Position numbers and translations under genes: made by a program. A stretch of 64,000 bases of DNA from contig CAJNDS010002602.1 in assembly GCA_905221605.1 (NCBI GenBank), positions 62,001 through 126,000 of the forward strand. The letters are read 5' to 3'. This DNA is from Symbiodinium natans. Lineage: Eukaryota > Sar > Dinophyceae > Suessiales > Symbiodiniaceae. Shown piece by piece: positions 16,600 to 27,741 of the stretch (position 1 is its first letter; every line of letters begins with the position of its first letter). The notes below the pieces were generated by a model. The model made no database searches. It was not told where the DNA came from and worked only from the letters and a program-made list of their open reading frames with translations.

Positions 16600-18848
16600 A
16601 TGGAGCCTCACATGATGGAGCCGGTGACGCTTCGCTCGTCTCCTTCACTGGAAGTGGCTCCAGTCCAGTCGGTCAGCTTGCAGGAGTTGATGAGGGATCT
16701 CCCACGCGAAGTTGTGGAGCATCATACGATCGTAAAGCAGAAGCCCGAATATAAAACAGTGGAGAAGCACATAGAGGTACCCGAGTTCCAGGTGTCCGAG
16801 CAGGTCCAGGAGGTTGTCACTCGCATTACGCAGGAGAAGGTGATCGAAGTGCCACAGACACACATACTGGAAACCCTTCGGCAAGTGCCTGTTCCGGAAT
16901 ACCAAGAGGTTGTGAGGGAGGTGCCTTTGCCCATTTTGGAAGGAAGAGAGATGGTGCAGGAGGTGCCGGCGGTTCTGCAGAAGGAGGTTGCAGTGGAAGT
17001 GCCCCAGGTGCAGGTTCTGGACTGTGTGAAGCAGGTAGCCCGCATTGTGGAGCAGAAGGTGCACAAGCCTTTCGCAAAGCCAGTGTATCAGTTCAGGGAA
17101 CGCACCGTGGAGGTCCCACAGACACTCGTGCACGAACAGGTCACCGAGGTGCCCGTGCCGGCTCGTTGTGAGCTGGTGAAGCAAGTGGCCAAGGTCGATG
17201 GCTCAGTTGCGTGGTCCGGCTTCCAAAAGGCTCAGACCGAGTCACTTAGAGTCTGAGAGTGTATAGCCCTCCAAAGCAACAAACTGTCACAAGCATCTCC
17301 CTTTCTTAGAGTCTGAGAGTGTGGCATGACACAATATAACATAGCGACATAATATGACATAGCGTGACTCAATGTGACTCAATGTGACTCAATGTGACTC
17401 ATCACTCCTGTGCGGCCTTTTGCGCGACGCTGTGGATGTTCGATTTTAGGAGTAAGATCTCAAAAGAAATGTCTTTGAAGAAGCTGCTGGCCACTTGAGT
17501 CTTGAGATGTCTTGAGCTGTTCTGCTAGAAGGGTTCAGCCAGGGTTCAGCAGCAGTGTGCAATCCTGTCCAAGTACAAAAATAAAAAACAAATATACATA
17601 TATGACATATTGTATGTGAAGGAGAAGATAGCCCGGAACCCTAAACCCTAAAACCTGAACACCCAAAAGCCTGAAAACAAACCGCTTGATCTTGACAGCT
17701 AGCCTGGCAAGGTCGAGGTGCAACAGGTGGAACGCCAAGTGGAGCGGCCCCAGATCCAGCTCATGGAGCGCTACGACGAAGTTCCCCATGTCGAGGTCAG
17801 GGAGAACATCATCGAGGTCCCTAAAGTTCAGATGCGTGAGGTCGTACGGCAGGTCCCAAAGGTGGAGGTGCAGTACGTCGAGAAGAAAGTTGCGAAGCCA
17901 GTCTTCGAATATGTGGAGCGGGTGGTTGAGGTTCCGCAAGTTCTCTACGAGGAGAGGATTGTAGAGGTTCCCGAGGTTGAAATCCGAGAGGTCTTGCGCA
18001 AGGTGCCCAAGACATTCGTCCAATATGTGGATAAGCGGATCCCAAAGAAAGACATCCGCTACTATGAGCGTGTAGAAGAAATTCCCGTTCACCTCCAGCA
18101 CGAGCAACCTGTAGAGGTGACGCAGGTCATGGGCGTGGAACAAGTTCGGCAGGTCGCAAAAGTGGAGTGGCAAGACGCTCCGAGAGAGTTCCCAAGGGTG
18201 CAGCTGCAGTCGCAGACGAAGCATGTGGAGGTCCCTATTCATTTGGTCCATGAGAAGCCGGTGGAGGTGGAGGAAGTAGCGGCCGTGGATATTGTGACCC
18301 AAGTGCTGCGACCGAAGTTTGAGCCGCGGGAGCGTGTGGTCCCAAAGATTTCGACCGAAGTCCAGGAACGAGTGGTCCACGTACCACAAGTCCTTGTGGA
18401 GGAGCAGGCCGTGGAACTCCCACAAGCCAACCTTGTTGAAGTTGTGCGGGAGGAGCTCGCGCCTGTCTACCAGGAAGTTGTCAAGGAAGTTCCGAAGGTG
18501 GCCATGAACTATATCGAACGTGTCGTGGAGGTAGAAACCTCCGCCGTGAACGAGAAGCAAGGCCCCATTCCAGCAGGTATGGCCGGTATGGCAGGCATGC
18601 CAGGCTACTCCTCACGACCTGGAACCAGGGCGTTTACTGGGCCCCCCCTGGGCAGTGCGCAGGTGTGGCCCCAGAGTTGCACAGTGCCCTCCACCGTTCG
18701 TGGCGCCGGCTCCATCGCCAGCTCCCGAACACCGTCCCCGATCCGACTGCAGCCGTCAGGTGTGCAGCTGTCAGGTGTGCAGCTCCAGATGGAGCCCATG
18801 GCAGGCCTGCCAATGAGCCGAGGCAGCGCGAGCGTTCCTTTGAGATAG
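16600..18848 (+). CDS. Alveolin (inner membrane complex/cortical alveolus protein), two exons
   Basis: Exon 1 is 16600-17193 and exon 2 is 17712-18848; together 576 residues. The start is ATG 16600 (MEPHMMEPVTLRSS), preceded by an in-frame stop at 16567. The core is a long run of Val/Glu/Pro/Gln/Lys blocks such as EVPQTHILE, REVPLPILE, VEVPQVQV and EVPHVEVREN, the articulin-like repeat that defines alveolins. The C-terminal 90 residues are Gly/Met/Pro/Ser-rich (MAGMAGMPGYSS, SSRTPSPIRLQPSG). Alveolins line the alveolar sacs under the plasma membrane and shape the pellicle. Splicing joins KQVAK to VEVQQVE in phase 0 across a 518-nt GT-AG intron. Upstream control elements could not be recognised. 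Confidence 0.85.
17194..17711 (+). mobile_element. Introner-like intron of the alveolin gene
   Basis: The intron runs from GTCGATGG to CTGGCAAG and is flanked by a perfect 9-bp direct repeat, CAAGGTCGA, at 17190-17198 and 17708-17716. The donor GT lies in the first copy and the acceptor AG in the second, as expected if an inserted element duplicated an AAG|GT target. Inside are four tandem TGTGACTCAA units (17364-17400), two copies of CTTAGAGTCTGAGAGTGT (near 17248 and 17306) and CCCTAAACCCTAAAACC near 17639. The intron itself is well supported by frame; its mobile origin is inferred. Confidence 0.6.
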
Positions 18849-20452
18849 CCCAAGACAGCGTAAGCTGCACCGTGTATAGGTGTTTCACTTTCAGAATTGA
18901 TTTGTGTAAATGTCTGAATCCATGGATGCTCTGAGGGACTGTGCTAGGTTGCACTACCTCGAGTCTTCCGTGAAGTACGACTCAAGCTAATGAAGGTACC
19001 AATGCTACAATTTGTCAATGTACTCTTCTGGAGCTGGCGTATCAATGAGGAGACTTTAAGCATGGCTGGACTTGACAGTTTGCTTTAGCATCTCCTCTTG
19101 GACCGCCTTCCAAGAACCGGGCCGTTGAGAAATCACGAACCCGTCTCCGTGACCTACGCCGATGCGTTAGAAATAGACGATGCGGGGTGGCAGTGGACGT
19201 CTAGATCCTTCATTGCCGCCATCTGTCACCAGCGAGGACACACAATGATTTTTGCCCGCGATGGGGCACACTGTAGCTGCCTTACGCTGTTGCAGCCGGT
19301 ACATGACAGCAAGGAAGCAGGCAAGAGGTCGATCCGGATCGCAAGGGCCCGTCGTTGCTGACCGACTGAGGTCCTTGCTCTGTTCGGTGGTGCAACTGTG
19401 CCGGCGGCGCTATGGAGGCAGTCGAGGTCGGAGGCTTTTTGTGCAGAGGAAGCAGCTATCGAGATGAGTTGTGGTTCTGCAATGCTGCGTGCTTGTATCG
19501 GCTCGAAATGTGATTGTGCAAGAGCAAAGGGCTCTCTTGATGTGGGAGTGTGGGAGGGGCACGGGGTCCATTCCCTCCAGATGACATGGCTTCTGGGCCT
19601 GAGGCGATCTAGATCTCATGGGGCAAGGCAGTGGGCGCACTTTGAGCTTCTATGTTTTCCAAGATTTTTCCATGCGAGAACAGCAGAACAGCAGCAACAG
19701 CCGAGAGCGCCAGAACACAGTTTCACACCGAGCTCGGGCCGCGGCTGAGCCATAGCCTGCCACTTGTCTTCAGAAAAGTGCCATGGATTGCCGAAATAGC
19801 GATAGACACAGAAATAGATCCAAGAGCTCCCGCGATGCATTGGACGCAATAGCTCAGGTACGCTGCGGCCATGCTCCTGTTCCAGGCTTGGGTGTTCTTA
19901 GTCTGCTCCGCATCTCGCTTGTTTCACCGTCAGGGCGACATCATGCTGCAGGGCTCTCTGGTCCGATGGCGGCATAGGAAAAGCAGCCAGGCCTTCGTCA
20001 ACCTGTGCAACAGGATCCACTAGAGCGGCAGGGGCATCAAGGGCTCTTCCCCCTTGCCCCTTCCTTTTCCCGTACGCACGATCCTCTTGACTGTGGTGAC
20101 TGTAGTGGTTTTTGGAATCTGGAGGGCTTTAGGTTTCTGGCTTTTGTGCGTTTGGGGGCTTAAGGTTGTTTGTGGGCGGTTCTTGAGGGTCATGGGTCTT
20201 TGGGTTTTTGAGCTTCGCAGTGTGCTTTTGTGGTTTATCAGGGCTTTCAGGTTTAGGGCTCTAGGCTTAAGAGAATTGGAGTTGACATTTTTTGGGCCCG
20301 TGGGCGGTCTTCATGGGCCATTGCAACAAAACGGAAAAGCAATTTCGCTGCCACCCTCAAGCTGCCTCAAGAGCTGGTCGCCCGCGCCAGGCCCTGCACA
20401 TTTTGCCTATCCAGAGTGTGTAGTAGTGTAGAACCTTCGACTGTACGAGAGG

Positions 20453-20506
<54 letters not shown>

Positions 20507-23330
20507 AAAAAACAGAGAGAGAGAGAGGGACAGGCGGGTCGAGACTTCAACCCACCCCCAGGCTTTTTAGGCTTTAGCCTTTAGGCTTTGGGCCTGGCCG
20601 CGGGCTGTTTCATGCGCGTGCATTCTTTGTGAAGCATGCTACGTCGTTGTTTTTTGTATTTGGATTTGGCTGGCTTTGTTTGGTGTCCGAAGTGGTGGGG
20701 TTGTGGTGCCGGGCTCCTAAGATTCTCATGTCTCTTGTTTTGCTGGCAGGCGCCGCGCGCTGCGGTGGGCATCTCAGACAGTCGAAGATTCTGATGGCTT
20801 CCACGCCCCCGCCAATGCCCAGGGTTCAGCTGAGAAACGCAAGGTGACTCAGCAGATGCGCTCATCGACATCACTGCAGGCTGGCCCCTGCCGAACAATG
20901 GCCCAGACTGTGCCATCTTGGAGTTTGCTGAGACTTCAGTTTTTGTCGTCTGTTTAGCCGGGAATGCAGAGGCATCCGCCAGCAATCTCTTTAAGGGCAA
21001 GAGCCGAGAACGAAGAGACTTCAGGCCCGACGCGACACTTCGGGCAATTTTTGGCCTAGTGGCAGTCGAATGGAGATTCTCTGAAAGGGAGGCACGCAGC
21101 TCGACAGTTCAAGCTGAAAAGTCGTGAGAGGCGTACACACAGTTTTGCAGCTTCGATGGAGAGATGTTCGACAAGCGGCAGTGTGCGGGACTTGGCACTC
21201 AATCTTTGTAGATGGTCATCTATGTCCACATGTCGCAGATACGTCGCAGATGTTGCACCGTAGAAGTGCCAGTGGCGGCCAATGCTGAAAAATGAGAGAC
21301 CGAGGCGAGGCCAAGAGATGCGGCCAGGCCAGAGCGGCATGAGCGGCCGGATCCAAGGCAAGGGCCCAGCATGCCCAGCCACACCGATCCTTTGCCAGTC
21401 CTTCGGGCAGCCTTCGGGGTTTCCTAGGTCCTAAGCAAATGACATGTTGAAGGATGCTTTAGTTTTGCCCAGACCCGCGCAGTGTCGATGTTGGAGTGAA
21501 GGCGTGCAACACGTTCTTCGTCTCCTGCTCTCGAGACCTTTGTGCGGAGCACCAGCGAGTCCGGTGCTTGATTCAGTTTTGTCACGCAAGATTTCCACAA
21601 CCTAAACCTTGACCCTAAACAGCTTGAACAACCTTTTGGCATCGAGGAAGCCGGTGCAAATAAGAACTCAAAAACGACATCTCAGTGCAGTGCAGCTGGA
21701 GACGGGATGTGTTTTGCAGAGGCATGTGTGCGCTGTGGTTTCTTGTGCCCTTCGATTGTGGAGCATCAGTTCCCCCAAGGCCAGTGAGGGACCAGACGAG
21801 TGAGAAGCAACAAGCGCAGCCGGAGATGACTGATGATGCTTGGCGGCCCAGGTTCATTCCAAGCAGCCAACTGCTAGTGCGAGTAAACTGTATAGAGAGC
21901 ACCCCCCATCACGCCCCCCAGGCCTTCGCTTCATCGCATGTCTTGCGCGACCCAACATAGCACAGCAATGGACATCTTGTCTAAGGCGCAGCCGGAGCCT
22001 GTCGAGTCCGTGCAGCTGACGCTTTGCTCAACAGTCTCGTAGCCAACAAGTACTGTCTGGTGAAATCAAGTTCAAGGGCGGCTGCTGCCTTATGGGTGCG
22101 CCGATGCATTCATGTGCCACATAGTCCGCACCTCGTGATTCGGGCCCTTCTCACGGGCACGAGGAGCGGCTTTACGGGCGACAGTGCTTGTATCCTGGCT
22201 TCAGGAGTGCTTTCGTGCAGTTTGGCCACAATACAGAGCAAGTACGTATCTAGCTTTGATGAAAATTCCCAGATGATGCTTGCTCGAATCAGTCCAAGCG
22301 CAGGTGAAATGTGCAGCAAGGTGTCTAGCCAATGTCTGGGATGGCCACGGTGCACACGTTTGCGCCGACATGTTATGACATGTTGTCAAGAGATCTCATG
22401 ACATGGCCTCAGGCTTGAATGGCACCTTCGTGCCAGATGGAAACACGGTGAATGGCAAACAGGTTTACAGCCAGAGCCAGGGTCGCTGGCTCAGTCGCGA
22501 AACGCGGAACTAAACCCACATACATCGAGCTACCTGTCTTGTATTCTATTAGAAAGAAGAGTTGATCCCACAATAAAGTGACTGTCACCAATGTCCTGAA
22601 CCTGTCGTTAGTAATTAGACGGGTTTTTTAGTCCACGGCCCCCAAGGGACACGGTTTTCCCCCTCAACAGCTTTGTCGTACAGAGATCCGTCGTTCCACA
22701 TTCGATGTTCCTTTTTGGTAGTTAGACGTCTTTCTCCAAGGTCGCTGTACGTCGTCCCTGGATCCTTAAGCATGAGAACGAGTCTAATGAACCGATGCAA
22801 GCCATCATGATGGGGGACAGCGTGCGAACGAAAGAGCAGAGGCAGGCAACGCGATTATTCCATGGAGGTACAAAAGAAGTGCATGAACTCCGTTAAAATC
22901 ATAGCGCGTAATTACTGGTCATTCATGTGGTAAACATTCATAGGGCAGGTGCAGCAGACACACCAAGATAATGAGCGACTTATGGTCTCACGGGGTTGGT
23001 CGCAGCGCAGAAGCAATTTTATCAATCGCCTCGGGAACATACCTCTGGAACACACCCTAGCAATCGCGCCCCAAGCACCATTTAAAAAGATGCTATCACG
23101 TCAATACAATCTTACGCCAGGGAGGTCATGTGTGGGCATGTGTTTGATGCTTTCCCCCCCCTCCGGTAGGCAGAACAGCTTTAATCTAAAGTATCATGCT
23201 GTCTTGTTCTCGAGCTTTTCGAAACTTGGAACGTAGATACTCAAAATAAGGTTTGTGGTTCCAGGGTTCGGGTTTTGAAAGCCGCGCGCCCAGCAGTTCT
23301 CTTTTAACATTGGGAGTCTTTTGAGTGAGT
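18849..23330. other. Mostly gene-poor; scattered weak exon candidates
   Basis: No gene was recognised. Weak plus-strand coding-like blocks are near 19125-19220 (VTYADALEIDDAGWQWTS), 19398-19480 and 20880-20940 (WPLPNNGPDCAILEFAET after CACTGCAG). On the minus strand, 21100-21300 reads SATYLRHVDIDDHLQRLS. None shows a known domain. 20100-20330 is rich in TTTAGG/TTTGGG-like words. 22540-22800 has a different texture, with the related words GTAATTAGACG and GTAGTTAGACG, and may be an old insertion. Confidence 0.3.
20453..20531. repeat. (GA)n microsatellite with A interruption
   Basis: About 50 nt of GA repeats, then a poly-A stretch and more GA. Confidence 0.9.
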
Positions 23331-23339
23331 GGTGACACG

Positions 23340-23490
23340 TGCAAGTGTTCACGCGTGGAAGAAGCTGGCATGGCAAGGAGAAGGTCTCGAGTGCATGTGG
23401 TACCACAACGGTGCCTGGCGCATCGGCTCCTACAGCTGGTTCAGCAGCAAGGAGCTAGGCCAGGAGAGAGCCATAGTGAAGGCTTGTTCG
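23340..23490 (+). CDS. Candidate exon with WRIG motif
   Basis: The frame reads AWQGEGLECMWYHNGAWRIG and continues SYSWFSSKELGQERAIVK. The WYHNGAWRIG pattern resembles short tryptophan-rich modules I have seen in dinoflagellate proteins, of unknown function. A second coding-like block in another frame follows at 23537-23690 (DLGPLASFCSSLVREGLVND, MYPCCASYLRKNRP), consistent with an intron between. Exon limits are not resolved. Confidence 0.35.
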
Positions 23491-24584
23491 CTTTCGTGGA
23501 TTTTGCACCTGCTTTGCCGCAGGCCGCTGCCACGCATACGTGGAGACTAGCGCTCAAGACCTGGGACCCTTGGCTAGTTTTTGCAGTAGTTTGGTTCGCG
23601 AAGGCTTGGTCAATGACATGTACCCCTGTTGTGCAAGTTACTTGCGAAAGAACCGGCCCCGAAATATGCCCTGCGAGCTGGGGAGGGCGTTCTCCTGCCT
23701 CACGCTTTTTTCTTTTCCTGCTTCGCTGAATCGTGTTTCGGGAAGAAATCAGGGCTGCCGCCCTCCGCTCCCTTGCGCAGGTTCCTGGATATTTCGCAAC
23801 AAGCTCCCCCCTCCAAAGTTGGTCCGGATTTCGAGGCTAATCCCGGCTGGTGTAGGCTTTTGGGGCGAGCCTTTTTGTGAGCAGCGTTCACTGCCTGGCA
23901 GCCGATGTTTGGAGACACGAAGGTATGCTGATGCTCCTGATGCGCGGGTCCTTGTGGTGTTTAGGGGGCTGGGGCTTCCAGGGAGCGTTCGGGACCACAG
24001 CCGGCGTTGGGTCTGCTTGCCATACGACTTCGCAGCATCGGACGTGTTACCAAGCACAGGTTCGCCCTTTGCTCTTTCAATGTTCCAGATCTCGGGCCTC
24101 AAAACAGCGCAAGTATACTATGTTCTTTAACGTTCTCATTAAGTTTCAAGCATGCTGCTCCCAGCATGCGACCTCAATCAAGATACCTCCAGACCTGCAT
24201 CCCGATCCCTTCTAAACTGCGTTGCAACACTAAACTAAGACCCTTTCCATAATTATTTGACGAGTCTGTGTGTGGAGTACAAACTCCTGCCTGAACTGCC
24301 CGAACCTTCCTCGAGGCGATATAGCACCTTCTGAAACTTGGATGAGCTGCGCGGGCACAGTGGGTGGAGACCCAGACGCGGCCGCTCGGTGCCACTGAGT
24401 TCAGATGCCATGACAGACACGTCCGTACTCAACATCGACATCGTTCATGAGCCGAGTCGCGCCGATAAAGAGTTGAAGAGCAAAGAAAACCAACAGGTGT
24501 GAATACAGTATTTGAGTTGATAGCTGCAATATAGAAGCATTGTGTACATCTTTAGGGCAAGCTGAGTAGTACATGTGTACATAG

Positions 24585-24878
24585 AAGGAATATGGCAAAA
24601 GCCTGCCGCTGAAGGCCGCCAAAGCCAAGCCAAAGCCCAAGGCAAAGAAACCCAAGCAACAACTGTTGAATCCAGTTGAATCACCGGCGAAGGCAGTAAG
24701 GCAGGGACTGCACGAAGCCTTTACGAACCTGAGACGGGCTACTTCAGCCCTGTCCTTAAGAACACCCGGATTCATCGCACTGCTGAACCGCAGGCTGTCC
24801 TGGCAAAGAACAAGGAATTTAATTTTGGAAGCCGCCCACTCCATGTTCCTCAACATCTCAGTTGCTCACGACAACTGA
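24585..24878 (+). CDS. Lys/Ala/Pro-rich basic protein fragment
   Basis: Frame open from just after a TAG at 24582 to a TGA at 24876 (97 codons, no ATG near the start). It begins with KAAKAKPKPKAKKPKQQ, a composition like histone H1 or dinoflagellate histone-like tails. It continues VRQGLHEAFTNLRRATSA and ends NISVAHDN. The opposite strand is also open (24401-24856) with hydrophobic segments, so strand is uncertain. If real, the product would bind nucleic acid; this is a guess from composition only. Confidence 0.3.
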   Translation, partial: KEYGKSLPLKAAKAKPKPKAKKPKQQLLNPVESPAKAVRQGLHEAFTNLRRATSALSLRTPGFIALLNRRLSWQRTRNLILEAAHSMFLNISVAHDN

Positions 24879-25310
24879 AAACATCTTTGAGGGTGCAGTT
24901 GCAGACAGAGGTCCTAGTGCAACTAAATTCAACAGCAGTGGATTTCGACTTGTTTGGGCTTGGGCTGCGTATTGTTGCTTGGGCAAAAGTAGGGAAGCGA
25001 CTTTGGGGGCATAAATTTGCCTGGTTGAACCTTCAAGTGCGGGGTCTGGTGGCCAGACCGATTCAAGAAGCGTGTTCGCAGGAAGTCGTCTCGTGGCGTC
25101 CGCAAATGCGCCAGCAAGCAAGCAGCTGCAATCATCTGTTTCGCTCATCCAAGCCACTCTTCAGTGGCCGCCGGGGAACGCTAGTGTGCGTGCTGAACTA
25201 TGTGAAGGGGTCCGTAAGTGGGCCCATTTTAGGGACGCCATAGAAGCTTCCATAGAGGGTCCATAGTGGTCCCGTAGGCGCTGGAGGTTTGAAGCCGAAG
25301 GTCCTGCAAC

Positions 25311-25658
25311 ATGGTGGGCAGAGGCGAGGGGACCCTGAGCCGACTCCGTACAGTCAGTGATGTTTGGCATACCGAGGACAAGAGCCTTTTCGAGCCTCAG
25401 ATGAGTGCGAAAGCTGCGAAGTTGGCGCTTGACAGCATCACAAAGCGTTCAACGAGCCAGCTGCTCAGTGCTGATCGGCTCACGATGATGGTTCCATGTC
25501 TGGTGGCTGTTGCTTGTGAACACACGGCCGAAAGTGCAGGCAAGAAGACCTCGCAAGTGCCAGTGGGCAACACTCGGCTCGCCAACATTCTAGCCGACCA
25601 GTGCCTCAGTCATTTTAATCAGGCCGCGCAGTACCATTGGCATACTGAAATGGGCTGA
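25311..25658 (+). CDS. Hypothetical protein or exon, 115 codons
   Basis: ATG at 25311 opens a 115-residue frame (MVGRGEGTLSRLRTVSDVW, SAKAAKLALDSITKRSTSQL, NTRLANILADQCLSHFN). The composition is protein-like and not repetitive. No domain, signal peptide or membrane segment was recognised. Confidence 0.3.
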   Translation: MVGRGEGTLSRLRTVSDVWHTEDKSLFEPQMSAKAAKLALDSITKRSTSQLLSADRLTMMVPCLVAVACEHTAESAGKKTSQVPVGNTRLANILADQCLSHFNQAAQYHWHTEMG

Positions 25659-27741
25659 GGTCTTGGCGAAACGATTTCGACCTGCCCCCAATGACGCCTC
25701 CAAGTTTCCAAGCTGAAGAGAGGAAGTGAACTACTCTCTGCGGGTATGCGCAAGTCATGTCTGCAAGCAAGTGAAGCTGAGGCAAAGAGAGGGCGCAGTG
25801 GCGGTCGCAGGGCAGTAACGAGGAGGCTGGGAACCCGAGCTCTCGTACTAGACTGTTCGGTTAATCGGCTGGTGGGGGGGTCGTATGGGGGATGAATTGA
25901 CATGTATGGCATGTCGAGTGCAGGTGGCAAATCCCGAACTGAGCGACCCGCGTGAGAATGCCGCAAGTGACAGTTAGGCTAACACTAGGTCGGCTTGCAT
26001 GCGCTGCTGCAGACCTGCCGGCCATTGCTGGCATGTGAACGAAGTTTTCATAAGATCTTGAGCCCGAGACGAAGTAGGGGACAGAATACGGCATGCCGTG
26101 GTGCACTGGGGTGCAGGCAGATTGTGGCAGCCAGTATGCAAAGATGGGCAGTGAAAATCCTCATGCGGCGTGCCTCTGGTTCTATCCGAAGGCATGTAGT
26201 AAATGCGTCTAACAGTCCAACATGGACTGAATTCATCCGCACGAACTTCAAGTTGGGCAAGCTGCCACCAATCCTTGTGGCAGCATCGCGCTGCTGAGCA
26301 GCATTTCCGCCCAGTCTGCCTCTTGACTTATTTTGATTGCGGCATCCTTCCAAAGTGGCCGCATGCACGAAGGGCTGGTGGGCCATGACTCCCTCAAGAT
26401 GGTTTCTCTTTGATAACCTCCCCGCTTCCCTGGTGAGAGGGCTTGGTCGAGGAACCTGGACGGAGTCACCACGGTGCGGGCTGCATGAGCCACGGCGGTA
26501 GTCTAAACCTTTTAAGACACACTAGCCCTCACAAGGCGCAGACACCAACAGCCCTTCAAGGTCCCTGCAAGCTTATGCTTGATGCAAGTTTGAGTGACTA
26601 GCGGGCGCAATGATTGACTCGAAGCTGCAATGGTGACCGATGTACCCAATCAAGCATTCTGGCGCCCTTGATTCTCTCTGATGCCGGGCATGTCAGCGGC
26701 ATCTCCCAACAAATGTGAATTGAGTCTGTGAGTTCTCTTGGCGCTAGTTTGAGTTGCACACCACATATGCCAAAACGGGACAGAAAGCGTCAAGGGAGTT
26801 CACAGGGGAGTTTGCAGTGGCTGAAGCGTTTTCAATTCACATCCTGCAGCATGTAAAAGGATCCAGAGCAAGCGTTGTCCCGAGCCAACCGCTCTGCTGG
26901 GACCTTTCTTGTACGATAGCTGGGATTTTCCGTACGCTTCAAGGCGTCGTGGAGTTCCAAAACCGTTCTGCCTTTGCGATTCTGCGCGGGTGCTCTTTTG
27001 CCTGAGGACACATTGACTTTTTTTGTCCCCAGGTTGGCCCCCCGGAAGATGCTGGCTGCGCTGACGAGGCATTCAGGCATGGCTTTTTGTCTCGGACCAG
27101 CGGGGATGAAATTTGACACAAGCAGCAGATGCTCAAGCACCGACCAACGGTGCAGAAACTGAGGGTCCATAAACGGACTATGAAGCCCAACTAGGCTTGT
27201 ACTGCTTATTCATGAGTGGCAGTAGTAGTGCATGTGGCCAAACTTGAGCGCGCCGGCCGAGCCGGTGTCGAACTCAGCGCCCAGCACCAAGAAGCGACTA
27301 ACAAGAAGCGCCGATCCGAGCTTGCAGAGACATGCCTTGCTTAAGCCTTCGCCGTCTGATCGCCGCCTGCAATTTGGTTCAGTTGTCTCTGTCATGACCC
27401 TCTGCTTCAAAGATCTCTGCGATGTTCTGCATCAGCTAGGCGGGTGGTAGCAAAAAAAGATCTCCGCAGAACCCCTTCTAAACGATCCCTGCAAGCTTCG
27501 AGCACGCATGCCATCCACACTTACGCTACTCCAAGCCCGAGCTGCCCAAACTGTACCTTACTGTTCGTGCAGCGGTTGTAACTAGATGCAATGCCTTCGT
27601 TAATGTGCCATGCCCGGCGATGCTGTCTTACTCACGGCTGAAAAGTCGACCCTTCCTTGGACTTGCTTTGGATTCTTGCTGCCATTTGCTGCTTTCCTTG
27701 GCACCGAGCGCCATCCAGTGCCTGTTGATTGAGGCGTCAGT
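25659..27741. other. No gene recognised
   Basis: Open frames on both strands are short and contradictory: plus 26107-26200 reads ADCGSQYAKMGSENPHAACL after GTGCAG, while a different frame of the same bases reads QRWAVKILMRRASGS. At 26832-27170 the minus strand is open over a plus-strand alternative (VGPPEDAGCADEAF after CCCCAG). Coding is likely somewhere here but cannot be assigned. Confidence 0.25.

Noticed and set aside
16022-16648. 208-codon minus-strand frame
   Set aside because: Overlaps the alveolin start and shows no motif; may be chance, though it cannot be fully excluded.
17535-18560. 341-codon minus-strand frame rich in Leu/His/Asp
   Set aside because: It is the complement of the alveolin exon 2 repeats.
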